The notes under the pieces: generated by a model
Seen by the model: only the letters and a program-made list of their open reading frames with translations
Database searches by the model: none
What the model was told of the DNA's origin: nothing
Shown: in pieces, positions 10,742 to 22,958 of the stretch
How the letters are laid out: the number at the start of each line of letters is the position of its first letter
Position numbering within the stretch: the first letter of the stretch is position 1
Made by a program: the position numbers and the translations under genes
From: Anarhynchus alexandrinus
Taxonomy: Eukaryota; Chordata; Aves; Charadriiformes; Charadriidae
DNA length: 64,000 nt
Reading direction: 5' to 3'
NCBI GenBank assembly: GCA_008711295.1
Contig: VUYV01000399.1
Location: forward strand, 248,001-312,000

Positions 10742-13522
10742 ACTAAAATTCATTAGTGTAGATAAATCCAAATCTCACACCTCAGTACGTGAGGTGTTCC
10801 CTGTGATCTGCAGTTGTTCCTTGCAAACCCTTTTATGACCTTCATCTTAAATAACTAGATCCTAAAAGTGAAGGAGGAAGGAGAAATCTTTCCTACAGAG
10901 ACATTGCTAAAGTGGTGCTGAAGTTGCCCAAACTAGTGCGTACAAATGCCTGAGAGCATCTCTCGTGTGAAAGATGATGCATCTCATGTGCGCTACGTTT
11001 ACTAGAGTTTGGTAACCTTTTGGTGGGACAGGCTGGGTTAGTGCATGCACTCATGCTCTTCCTCCTGTTCTCTCCCAGAAAGCCCTCAAGGCTCCTTGTC
11101 ACTCTTCCTCCAGACCTCCTTTTTCTTGCTGGGCATATTTCTACTTATTCCCTCTTTCAGATACTCCAACTCTTTGTTCTAGTGGGATCTTTTCTTTATC
11201 TCTTCTCCAGTGTTTGTTCATAAGTGATATGCATAACCTACAAGTACTATCTCCTGCCCAAAGAACTTTCACAAAAATTAGTGGCGTGAATGCAACTATC
11301 ATGTAAATGCAGTTATAATATAAACTTTTAATAGTTCAAAAGGTTTGATATATATGAAGTGTAGATTTTAGTGCATAAAAGTATTTGTAGTACCATGGAA
11401 ATCAGAATTTATAGAAAATTTGTGCTTAGAGAGCAGCTTTGAAGGAATTAGCCTGTTAAAAACAAATGTAAGCATTGAAAGTAATAGTCCTTGTACAGGT
11501 TCAACAAAGATGTTTACTACTTTGCAAACGAACTCAGATAAAATTTCAAATTGTTATTTTAAGCTTAGTTTTTAGGACTATGAAGATGAGCGTTAAAGCT
11601 TTCTTAAAATAGAACATTGTGCAATAGCGTGAGGTAGTTGAGGTATTGAGGCGGGCAGATAAAACAATGCAAACTGTTCTGAAAGACACGTCCTCCCAGG
11701 GGTGTCCCAGAGCCCTTGTCCTCAGCTGTCCTGTGCCTGGGGTCTGCAGGCTGGCTGCCAGGGTCCTTTCTGTAGAAATCAGGGACCTGGGGAGAGGAAA
11801 ATGTGTGCCTAGTTCTCGTTTGAACCTAATGTAGGGTCCTAATGCCTTGGAAGTGCTTTCAGTTTCCACATCCTAGGTACAATAAACATAGCTTCAAAAC
11901 AGCAAAGGTAGGCAATTACAGCTTTCACGGTACCGTTTTTACCTAAATGTAATATTACTGTTTTACAGGGAAAACAGTCTCGGACATACCAAGAAATGAG
12001 ATCTCCAAATGGCTTTTCAAACTGTCATATTTAAATAGATGAATTTAAATTAAGGACTTTGTGTGCTGTCTTTCATCCTGTTAGGGGTGGGGGGAAATGG
12101 ATATAACTTTTCTAATCAGATGAAAATAACAGATGAAGTGAAAATACTGGTTGTGTCTTTTATGACAGGTGTTTGATCCAAGTCCTTTTCCATATCTATC
12201 TCCAAAATTATGTGTGCCCATCCTGCCTAAAACAAACATTTCAAAATGTCTACTATACCACTTTCTTCCACCAAAAAAGGGCCTGATGTTTCTAGTAAGA
12301 TGCAGTTTTTCCTATGTGTTTTCTCAGAGGTTCAAGTGAAATATAAGTATTCTCAGTATACTGCAATTCAGTGTATCCCCAGAACTGCAGAGTGGAAAAA
12401 AAAAAAAAGAAAGAATGTAGTAACCAATGGTGGAAAAAAGAGAAATATTTAGTAGGAACTGTGAGCTATTTACAAAAAGAATACAGGTAATGACTTGTTA
12501 AGTCACAAGTCTTTTCATATCCTCTTAACGTGTTTCAACCACATAAACATCTAGCAGAAACTGATTTATTCTGTGCTCCTACAGTGCCCACTGTAAGTGT
12601 CTTATCCTGAGCTCCAAGGCCTAAACACAGCACAAACTACCATGAGAGTTATGAGTGTATATCTCTGAATCCATGATGTATAATTGTCAGACACCTGTTT
12701 TATGTGTAAAAAATACTTAGCAGCAGAACCAAATAATTCACCAACAATTTGGACTCCTGGAAAAATTCTTAAGGGTCCTGCATAAAATCCAGTATCCCTA
12801 CATATGTAAAAAGAATTTATCGGTGATACCCATTCTGAGTGATGTTAATTATACCTTTAAAAATACTTGCAGCATGATCTGTAAATGATATTTTAAAAAC
12901 CCACCCAAAAACTGGACATGTGGAATTGTATGAAACTATACCTGCAAATGTACAATTCTGTGCCAAAACCCCTACCTTTTAAATAAATCTTACACATGTA
13001 ATTTTAGTCTGAAGACTGCAATATGTAAGCTGCCAAACGATGTAAAGCATTGTCTGCTGTACACCCTGGTGGGAACAAAGCAAAATGGATGTGCTGAAGT
13101 CATAAGAATAACAATAGGCACAAGGACAGAATGTGATAAATACATAGGGCGAATTTCTCCTCAAATATGTGGTTTCTGCTGAAAATGAGCTCATCTCAGA
13201 ATGCAGTGTGGTATCCTGAAACAGATTTTTTTTTATTGTTTTTAAGTGATCTTTCTTTGTTTTCTGTGACTGAATTAAGTCCAATGTGCATTGTAAATAC
13301 TTTGAATAGATTTAGATTGAAGAAAATTTAGGACAAGCTATTTGTGATTTTTTTCCTTTGATAGATCTGTGATAGAGAGCTTGTAATGAGTTTATAAAGA
13401 AACAAGAGCCAATCTAGATTTGAAAGATAAATGTCTAAAAAGCCTGAGATGTGCAAAAGAGGAAACATGAACAAAATGATCATATCCTGATTTAACTATT
13501 CTCCTAACCTATTTAATTTTAG

Positions 13523-13618
13523 GTCCTTGAGAAATTTATGAGAATGGCTTTGGAAGCTCTACAGAAAAGAAGGTGTTTGTTCATGCCTCAAAACCCATAC
13601 AAATATATTCAGATGTAG
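13523..13618 (+). other. Terminal-exon-like open frame (31 codons)
   Basis: The segment follows ATTCTCCTAACCTATTTAATTTTAG. This has a good branch-point-like CTAAC and a moderate pyrimidine tract. It reads VLEKFMRMALEALQKRR, an amphipathic basic helix, then CLFMPQNPYKYIQM and TAG. The composition looks more like protein than the neighbouring frames. No homology is recognised. Confidence 0.15.
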
Positions 13619-14067
13619 AAATTAATTGAAGTTCTAAAAAAGCCATATGTCCAAATAGTATATATTCAGGATGTGGGGTTTTTTTCAGTGATGGATCCAG
13701 GTAAAAGGGAAAAGATGTGCTGCACTTTCAGCAAAAGAGGATTTTTAGAGCTTAATTTGGAGTGGGAAACAGGTGGGAGGGGCTGGATTCAGTCTTCTGA
13801 CCTGTGAGGTGTTACAACTGGTTAGCTATTGGGATGCTGGACAAAACATCACATTAAGAAAGTTTTATTTTTTTCTCCATGTGAAAATGAGATTTGTGTG
13901 TGCTGAAAACCTTAATTCTAGGCAGCCATTATGTGTTGCTCAAATTATAAACTACTTGTCCATAGGTTTGGCCCACTTTCAGTCTCTGAAACCATATAAT
14001 TGCCTGAAGTCTTAATGTCTCTAGATATTCTCAGTAAGCTTTCCCAACTTTCTAACTGGCTACAGCT

Positions 14068-14112
14068 CTTATTTAAGACTGTTAGCATGAGCTTATTTAG
14101 GACTAGCATGAG
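14068..14112. repeat. Imperfect tandem duplication, 24 and 21 bp units
   Basis: CTTATTTAAGACTGTTAGCATGAG is followed at once by CTTATTTAGGACTAGCATGAG. The second unit differs by one substitution and a deletion of about three bases. It is a local slippage-type duplication. Confidence 0.85.
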
Positions 14113-15206
14113 CAGCAGCCTGCCGCAGGTACAGAGCAGCACTCTGAACACCCTGCCCTGTACCTGCTGTGAACTACACTCTTAATTCCATGTCTGTGTC
14201 TCAGAGCTGAGTGTGATATGGGATTTTGCTTGAGATGCTGAACCACTGCAGGCTGGACACTGCTGTTGCATGCTTCTCCCACAGTCACGCTGACCAATTT
14301 TAATTGCTTGCTCTTTGGAGTATGTCTTTAAATCTACCATAATCAAACCCAATTTGTAAGACCTGCTGTAAGATTTCACTGCTAGAGTCTTTTGCGAGAA
14401 ATGCTTTCTCTGAATTATGCTCAGGGAATGGATTTTCATGTAGCTTTTTTTGTTTGTTTGTTTTTGTAGTATGTCTGCTTAAAAATTCAGCTTCACGTAT
14501 TCTGTATGTAGAAGGATCTGGGGCAATTGCAACAGAGCAGAGATGGATAGAAATAGACCAAGAAAAATCTATCACTCTTAAGAGTGAAAGGATCAAAGAA
14601 GTATCCATATTTTTTCTTATACAGGTGTTCCTGTAAACTTCAATTCAACTTTATTCTGGAAGTGAAAAAAGCTGTTGAAAATAGAAGGTTGGAAAATATT
14701 TTGTAAAAGAGAGAAACAAATCTTGATGCCTTCACCCTCCTTGCAGTTGTCCATATTTCTTGTTCCCCGAATCATGAATCCTATACAGGACAACAGAAGC
14801 TCATCCAGTCAACTACCAGAACAATTCCATGTTACTCCCATGATCAGTCATATACTCAAATTGCTGAGTCCTTAAGTCCCAGTTGAAGTAACTTGATTAA
14901 AGAAAAATGTTCAGGTTAACCTAGATATTCACATAAAATTTTAGAGCAGTTGCACATACGTTATTTGAACATAAGAAGACAGCAATTTTGAATTATTTGC
15001 TCAGCTTTACATGTCAAACTGACAGCTGAGATGCACACTGTTTAAATGTTTATTGCCACATCCTGATCAAAACTCTCCTGCAAAACTAAAGATTTTATTT
15101 ATTGGACAGAAAGAGTCCTGTTTCCTCTAAATGTCATATAACCCCCTGAGGCTACTAACAGTCTCTAAAGTGATATGAAGGATATTACCTAGTGTTTCTA
15201 TAAACT

Positions 15207-15240
15207 TAGAGAGGGAGGGGAGAAAAGAGAGGGGGGGAAA
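15207..15240 (+). repeat. Polypurine tract (minus-strand polypyrimidine)
   Basis: About 34 purines (TAGAGAGGGAGGGGAGAAAA then GAGAGGGGGGGAAA). Read on the minus strand it is a near-ideal polypyrimidine tract ending in AAG, and so is acceptor-like. No good donor lies at a normal exon distance. Confidence 0.75.
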
Positions 15241-17049
15241 AACACCAAACCAAAACACCTGACCAGCTCTCTGTCTCCTTCTGGAATGCCTTCTCATCTG
15301 AGATCCAAAGTCTGTCTTGAACACAATGCTCTTAAGAGTAGCTGAAGCAGTTGGCAGGCAAATGGGAGTAAATACACTATCAGCCATCTCTAACTGCATG
15401 TTTAATTTGGTACATATGCAAGTTGTGAGAACGTCCAAATATTGATTGCGGTCTGTGGGAACTGGCTGTTTTCTTCAGATGGAATGAGATCCTTTGATCC
15501 GCACCTCTATCAAACATTGGAGAGCGTTAGGCTGCTATATCCGAGCTTCATATACAGCTTAGTGGCATGTTTCCCTCCAGAAAAATTCTTTCATACATTA
15601 ATTTAAGCATACAAGTTCTGATTTTGGATTTAATGAAAGTCAACCTCCATATTTCAAAAACTTAAGAGATTAAATTTGAAATTACTTTATTATGGTATAT
15701 GAAATATACAAAAATCCCTGTGTTTTGAGCAAAGATTTTTTTTTTTTTAAAAAGAGAAGTTTTATAGCAGTAGGTACTTCAAATTGTTCAGGGTTTGATT
15801 TTCTGTAGGGAACATTACCCTTTAAAAATTTGTTTCTATGCTTAATAAATAACCCAGAGCTGAAATTTCAGTTTTCAGAAGAGCACAAAAATAGACTATA
15901 TTAACTAAGAGATGGGAAAATAAATTTTCAGTTCCTGGGGAAAGAAGCAGATTGCGTCTCCTAATGACTTTGCATTTGTTCAAGTAATTTTGCAGTCGGT
16001 TCAGGATGGATCTGAATTGTATCAACATTTATTATTTTTACTAATATCTGGAATATAGTAATCAAAACAGAAGTATAAAAATGCTCATGAACAGTTGATA
16101 CTGGGGGGAGATGGAGTATGTGCATACACCCCCCCTCCAAAAATAATTAAGATCATATCCAAACATTCCGGCCAAAATGAGCCGGATCTTCCTTAATTTC
16201 CTGTTGTTGTTTTCTTCTAGACAAACCAAGCTGAAAAGAGACACAGATTTAATTTGGTAAGGAATACGTTGTCTGTCTGATGCCTTGTTTTCTGCTTGCT
16301 CGTGTCTTGCCAACAATTATCTTGTCAAAAGGTAATGTAGGCAACAGAGGAGCAGTTAGAAAACTTCTGATAGAGGTAAACATTTTTACTGCAATAAAAC
16401 TTGATCTAAAAACAATCCAATGTTGTTATTTAAAGAAGTTATCTGCTTGTTTTCCCGTAAGACAAATACTGCCTTTACAATTGACATTTTCTGGACCTGA
16501 ACCCCTGTGCATTAACGCAGATTATGGCACAAAAGAGATTTAGACCTGAAATTAAGATTAATTAGGGAAACATGGCTTAGAGCTGGGTCTGCGCTGTTTT
16601 CCAGTGCCGTTTGTTGAAAAGGGTGTAGCTGGAATGCTCCTGCCCTCAAAGTATCCTTGTGGGACCTGGGACATTGGGACTTTGTAGCTGGGAGCAACCT
16701 GGGACATGGCAGACTGCTGGCTTCCATGCCAATGTGGCAATATCTGTAGAATATCTGTATCTCTTTTTAGACTTTTATTGATTAGTATAATCAACTTTGG
16801 GCAATTGTTCTCCATCTGGTTTAGCTTTAAATGTTTCTGTCTCTTGCTCAGATCAAAGAAGGCTCTGGTGTCCAAAAGATGATCTGTTTCTTTCCAAAAA
16901 TAGCAGTTGGAAAATATTACCTCTCCCTCCAATCCTTGACTTCTATCCTTAAATCATCTTGGGTGAAAGACTGCTGGTGCTTTTGGTGTGTATGTGGCTA
17001 TTTGCAAACTCTGCCTAGTGAGAAACTGGACATTTGTTTAAAGTCTGGG

Positions 17050-17083
17050 TAATATATACATGTGTACACATATGTCACATATA
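17050..17083. repeat. Alternating purine-pyrimidine tract
   Basis: TA, TG and CA dinucleotides alternate for over 30 bp, including the near-palindrome ACATGTGTACACATATGT. It is AT-rich low complexity with hairpin potential. Confidence 0.7.
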
Positions 17084-18524
17084 AAGGCTATAAATATACA
17101 TTTGGATCAATGTGAAGCCTAAGTATCCATTCAGACATCGGATTTCTTGATGCAATGACATATCTGACTTGGCACTTCTACCTATTGGACAAGCTTAGGG
17201 GAGAAAAGGGATCTTCTTGTTGCAGATGTGGCTTGAAATGTTACAGAATCATCAAAGTGGGAGCGAGGAAGGATGGGCAGTCTGTGGTGGGGTAGAAAAT
17301 TTGGTCTTCTGTTGGCTTTAGAGATGCAGAATAACTTTTGATGCCAGCTCATGGCAAGCTTTAAAGATTTATAAAAAGATGTACGTCAGCTCTTGGGCAG
17401 TGTGCTGGCTTGTTTGGGATAGAATTTTGGCTTGAAGATGTCTTGTGTACTTTGATGCGGTAAATGTAAGGATTCAAGCTAAAAGGCAGAATGAGATTGA
17501 ATTTACCACTTGGAATTTTCTTTTAGGAAGACTTGGAAACTGATTATGCATTTAATAATGCAGAAGCACATGATGGCTGAAACATAATTTTCTTTCTTTA
17601 CTTTTATAGTTCTTTTGTAAAGGTTACAATATCATCTTTTGGAGCAAGTTCATACACTTTGGGTTTTTTATGTTTACTTTAACAGCAAATATTGAAAGTA
17701 TGGTAATGTTATTTGCCTTAAATTTGGGGTGGGAGGGGGGCAGAATCCTGGTGTTTAGTAATAGAAGGAAAAACTTTTATTAGTAAGTTTTTATCTATTA
17801 ATACTTGTGTACAAATTAAAAAAATTCTTACACCTTTTAAAGGAGACATTAGCAGGGTGATAATCAAAATACTTTCCTCTCCTTTACAAAGCTGTGATTT
17901 TGCTGAGTTATCATGGTATCATAACTCATTTGCTATTGTGTAATCTAGTTATGAAACTGTTAAAGAAAATGGTTTTTGACTGTGCTTATATACCTATTGT
18001 AATGGCTTTTGGTAGTAGTTCTGGGAAACTATTTTCCCTTTTGCTGAATGGGAGTTTTAGACTAAAATCGCAGAATTGTTACACCAGGTTTGCGCAGAAA
18101 ATATGCCTCCATTTCTTCTGAGGCAGAACTGAATTGTGACCTCCAATTATGCTACATCACTTTTGAATGTGTGATGTCCTCCAGTAACACTTTTGATGAA
18201 TATCTTGTGATACTTGCCAATTTACTGGGACCATAACCATCTTTCTGTTCTGTATTTTTTCAGTATCTAGTGCAATGTGACCTTGTCCTGCAATTCTGGA
18301 CTCCACATTGCGGCTGTAATTAAAGTGTGTTAATAATAATATCAACTATTTGTTAAATTTAATCTGCAAATAACTGTGACTAATGAATGACTGTAAGAAA
18401 ATCATTGATGGCATTTGTAATAGTTCATGAGTTGAAAAAGAAGCAAAACATTGTTACGGAAGTATTTTGTTTTGAACTTTTCTGCCCATGCTTAAATATC
18501 CGCAAAAGTTTGGAAATTGTTTCT

Positions 18525-18580
18525 TGCACCTCATTGCCATGGTGATCAACTCTGTGTGTGATATAGCAGCATGAGTCAGT
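18525..18580. promoter_or_regulatory. X-box-like and AP-1 motifs
   Basis: ATTGCCATGGTGATCAAC resembles the RFX X-box (GTTGCCATGGCAAC), and TGAGTCA at 18572-18578 is a perfect AP-1 site about 35 bp later. It is a weak call based on motif matches only. Confidence 0.2.
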
Positions 18581-18711
18581 GCGAAACAGAAACCCAACCA
18601 TACTTTCAGCCGCTGTATTTGTTTACATTTATATATGCTGTGAAGAAAATGTTTTGCTTTCCCTATTAGCCATGAATAACGTGTAGCAGCAGAAGCCACA
18701 GGAGGATGTAA

Positions 18712-18734
18712 GGGGGGGGGGGGGGGGGAAAAAN
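18712..18734. repeat. Poly-G homopolymer (17 G) followed by A5 and an N
   Basis: Seventeen consecutive G are followed by five A and one undetermined base at 18734. A G homopolymer this long is a known sequencing and assembly trouble spot. The true length and the N are uncertain. Confidence 0.95.
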
Positions 18735-21038
18735 GGTAAATATAATCTTTGGTTGTTATTCACAAATTATGGAAATGCAGCGTGCGGCAATGATTGGGGC
18801 TGTCTGCTGCCAGAACGAAGACGCTGAAGACTTTATATTGGCTGGTATAGAAGTCTTTCTGGTAGTACGAATGCCAAGGACGTTATTGCACTGTGTCAGG
18901 AAATCATGAGGCTTTGAATTTAAGGATCAAAAATTCAGGATAAGGTTTTTATCCCATACCTTTGTTTTTAATTTTCATGGGGCTCTCTTTGTCTAAGATT
19001 TGGCTTCTGCTTGAATTTTTGTCCTTTTTTTTGCCTGTTTGATTCATAATTTCAAAAATTTGCATGAAAAGACTTTGAAATACATAATAGAGGCTATGGT
19101 ACTTATAGCAAAGCAGGGAAAGGTTAGTTTAACTGGGTGTTTTTCCTATCTGGACTGGGTCTGTCTGTCTTTTCAGCCTCCCACGTTTCTGAGCTGTCAG
19201 GTTGTTAAATAAGGATCATGGTCTCCAGATTAATAATTATTTTTTTTTTCCTTCATGAAGTGTTGCAGAGAGCAGGGAACTAGTTGAATCAAATGAAAGG
19301 GCAATGGAAAACAGACTATGTGGTTCAGTTGCCTGTAAAACCTTAAGCCTAAGGGGAAGTGTGGCTGTGAGACCGGGGTAAAGCCACCTCAGATACAACC
19401 TGTAGTGCCCACTGACCTTCACACAGCTGTGGCGCTGTCTGCTGTGTTACTTAATTTTCCTTCTTTCATAAATGAACTTTTTATCTTACAAGCAACCTTT
19501 CTGAGTGTATTGTGTTACATAGCCCATGTTTTACTGCAAAACTACTGATATTTTCACTTGTTTTATTCATTAATACGGAGCCTCAGTGTGAGCGTTCGCT
19601 TAAAACAAAATCTTCACTACTTAAATTGTCCTTGTAATGAAGGGAAAACTTTGAGGCTGGGATATTTAGCTGGATGAGTATGAGCTTGCTTTATTTACAG
19701 CAGGGATGGGACAACTGGAGTCAGGGGGGAGCAGTGGTGTGCTTTCAGCGTCCCTTTGGAGTTTGGTTTTCTCTGTCTAAAGGAACAAAATAGAAAAAGG
19801 GCTCAGATGCCTCTTCGCGGGATTGGAGGAGTGAAGGGCAGAAAGGCGCGTGGTCTTGTCCCATTTCCCTCCATGCACCACTCAGTGTCAACTGGGAAGT
19901 CTGTAAAAAGATTTTTGCCATGTCAACTTGTCCCCCCTTCGAATATGAAAATCAAACTCTACCTACACCTTCCAGTAGATAATTTTAGTGTGTAAAGCTC
20001 CCTCATCTGCTGGAACTTGATGGCTTTATATCCCTTGTTCAGATGCACCCTTCTGAGCTCTGTGTCTGAGCAATGAAACAGCCAGATTGCTGGCTGGCTG
20101 TAATAATAATACCTGTTTCTTTTGGGACAACACTGTAAATACAGTCCAAGCCAGTGGGTTGACAGAAGGTTGGGTTGTCCAGTGTCTAGTGCCGGATCAC
20201 TGCCACCCCCCGCTTCACACCAGCTACTTGCCATAATGTCCAACGGTTCTATCTCTTGGGTTTTTTCAGTCTTTTTCTGCACTTTTAAAAGTATTAAATC
20301 AGCTGAATTGCACTAAATTTATTTAAGCTTTTAACCTTTTTTCGAGCACTTTTTCCAATGTGGGGTTTCATAAAAGGTATGCTGTTCAGCGTCAGATGAG
20401 AAAACTTTGAGAATGAAATCACAGTGATACGTCCCAACTTTTGTCTGTCATGTTGGAGGTGTTTGGAGAAATGCAAATTTGGCTGCTTTCTTCCCGTAAC
20501 TCCTTTTTGCGTTTTTGAAGACACAGGCTGCTTCATGAGCTTACTTTACAGCTTCTTTTAGAGGGACCTCCAGCTCTGTTTCTAGACCACAGCTCCCAGG
20601 ACATCTGGATGTTCAAACTTTTGGGTGTTTATTTGGATTATTTCTTTCTGGATTTCCCCATTGGTGAATGTATAGTGCTGTGTAAAACCGATGGCAATGC
20701 CCAAAATGTAATGCAAAGAAGAAAAGAAAAAGCTGTGAAACTAATGTGAGCTGATGTAAGCTGCCAAGGAAATGACAAAAGGGTAAAAAATAGAATGATT
20801 TTTTCTGACAAAAAATAAAAGACAAATAAAAGGTAGACGGCTGTGCAAGAACCCTGTGCACTCTCTCCTGGATCTGCTTTGTCCTTATGCTTGTAGCGAG
20901 ATCTCCCCTGGCAGAGTTTATGAAGGATATTTTTTGTGAAAAGCCAGTTTAAGAAATGAAGCAGTGGGGAAGGTGGAATTACCATGAATTATTTCTCTCT
21001 CTCTCCCCCTGATCTGATTCTGTTTCTCTCTCTGGCAG

Positions 21039-21063
21039 TCCTGCCAGTTGCAGAGCAAGGCAG
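21039..21063 (+). other. Microexon-like segment (25 nt)
   Basis: A 45-base, mainly pyrimidine stretch (CTCTCTCTCTCCCCCT and so on, then TTTCTCTCTCTGGCAG) precedes 25 nt that end in CAG|GTAATT, a consensus-like donor. The strong tract is what microexons need. But 25 is not a multiple of three, and the CT tract may just be simple sequence. Confidence 0.2.
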
Positions 21064-21720
21064 GTAATTCCAATTTGACAATGTTGATCTTTTTTTCTGT
21101 TGAGATTTACGTTAAGCTTAATGGTTTAGAGGGCTCCAGTCAGGGACGTTTACCTTTACAGACAGTATGATAGTAACCATGTGCCATTGCCAGCCACCTC
21201 CAATTATACCTTATCCTCTAAAACTCATTAGCGGCAGCGTGTTTTGCAACATGCAGGAAATACCACACATATAGTGACAACTTATGAGAAGAAAAAAACA
21301 CCTTGCTAGTCTTTAATTATCTATCCTGAGATATTAGTTGTGTGCTTTTACTTACTCCCACCTTTACTCCTTTGTAACAAAGAGCTTTGCTGGATAATGA
21401 TACCATAGCTAGGTAGGAGAGCTGATGTATCTGTGGGTAAATGTTATGGCACTATTTAAAAATTAAGGATAGAAATTAAATAATTAGAAATCTTTGAAGC
21501 AGACTGAGCTCAGGAACTTTACTGGAACCTACTGTTTTCCCACTACCTTTTATCTGTAAAGAGTAAGCTCTTTGATTCTCTGGTTTAGGACTGTAGGACT
21601 GATCCTGCCTGTGTTGGATTATTTTGACTCTACTGACATCCCCACCCTGCTTCCATGCTCAATTAAAAGCTGAGGCACTTTACAGCCTCTAGCAATCTAA
21701 TCTGATTTAAGCTTTCAGTG

Positions 21721-21778
21721 GTTTTTTTTGAGGCGGTTGGGGTTTTTTTTGTTTAGTTTTGTTTTGTTTTGTTTTTTT
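21721..21778. repeat. T/G-rich low-complexity tract with (TTTTG)n
   Basis: Contains GTTTTGTTTTG units and T runs. It is simple sequence, possibly the reverse complement of an A-rich retroposon tail, but no element body is recognisable on either side. Confidence 0.8.
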
Positions 21779-22882
21779 CCTCAAATTTCACCTGTTTTAT
21801 GGCTTTCATTGCTTTCCAAACAAGTTCAGTTGCTAGCTCTGGATTTTCTTTGCTGCTACAAAGTGTTTAACAGGATACATTAAGCTTTCTTCACATGTGA
21901 TTTCTGAAACGATTCAGAGAGAAACCAGCATGGATGTACAGCACTGGCAACAACCTGTTTGCTAAATCATCTGACAACAAAGATGTGCATCTACATAGGT
22001 GTATTTGTACGGCTGTTTTAGCAGTTTACTGTACGCTTTTGCAGTGTGTAACGTGGTAGGTGTCACTGGAGGGCTTGCAACCTGTTTTAAATGATCTTTC
22101 GCTAACCCTGTGTGCTGTATTCATAACCTTTGCTAAAAAAACATCGCCTCAGTAAACCGTGCTCATTGTTTGATTGTGATTTGACTGAAAATAATTATTC
22201 AGGTAGTTATTGACCATCACTGAAGAATTCGTTGCTCTCCTAATTGAGCTATCGCATTCCCTGCCAGGTCTTCAGCTCTCTGCCGCTAATTATTTTGATC
22301 TATAGATCTTTTCAAGGAGTCATATGTAAAAAGCTGAAAGCAGAAATAATACTTTATATTTATATTCAGAGCAATCCATTGCTGACAGTCGTTGCAATAC
22401 AGTTCAGGAAAACAAAGCTAGAGGGTAATTGCCTGGAAAGTTGGATTTGAACTTCTTGTATGTAGGAGTGCTGAGGTTTTAGCATGACAGCTCGGGGATG
22501 CAATAGAGAAATGCGTAATACAACAAAGGAAGAAATAATTAAGATAATGCAAAATAGAAAAGAGGAAGCCAGGAAAAACTGATAAGAGATGGTAGGAACC
22601 AGAACACTCCATTGCATTTGTGGTAGGAATAAATTTAAGAGCAACTTGGAGACTGTGCAGCTTAATTAAGCCTAATAGTATTAAGAGAGCTGTAGCTGGA
22701 CAGACAGCTGCCTGCTGATGGAAGATGTCAGGAACCCAAAAAACTTCAGAAAATCATCAGAAAGAAACTATTTTCAGTTGCTGAAGAATTGAGGCAAAAA
22801 TGTCAGCTGGTTGGAATTCCAAGTAAATAGCAAATTAACTCTTTGCTCTTGAGTTTGTTGTTTTTTTTTTCCTCCCCTGTAG

Positions 22883-22958
22883 GTTCTGAATAGGAGCCAC
22901 TCTTTGTTCCTCCAGTTTTTCCATCACTTATTTGAACTGAAATGATTACTGTGTGCAA
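22883..22958 (+). other. Non-coding exon-like segment with the best acceptor in the window (76 nt)
   Basis: Acceptor: a run of about 11 T followed by CCTCCCCTGTAG. Donor: CAA|GTGAGTAC. All three full-length frames are stopped, but an ATG near the 3' end (GAACTGAAATGATTACTGTG) stays open to the donor. The segment would therefore fit a 5' UTR exon carrying a start codon, or a lncRNA exon. It is an inference from splice signals only. Confidence 0.2.

Larger units (their letters stand above)
5300..14060. other. AT-rich non-genic sequence
   Basis: Apart from the TG/TA microsatellite at 5723 and several exon-like segments, I see only unique AT-rich DNA. TTACAGATGAGGAAAG at 5321-5336 matches the core of MIR-type SINEs over 15 bases but has no continuation. 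A locally GC-richer patch at 11690-11800 has no CpG island character. Overlapping open frames on both strands at 5359-5633 and 11546-11869 are chance. Confidence 0.65.

Noticed and set aside
15127..15438. 103-codon minus-strand frame
   Set aside because: It runs over the purine tract at 15207-15240 and has no family resemblance or codon signal.
16558..16932. 124-codon minus-strand frame
   Set aside because: It overlaps a 71-codon frame on the same strand in another phase and lacks any recognisable motif.
20638..20985. 115- and 82-codon minus-strand frames rich in F, L and S
   Set aside because: Hydrophobic composition follows from translating A-rich plus-strand sequence in reverse. It does not look like a real membrane protein.
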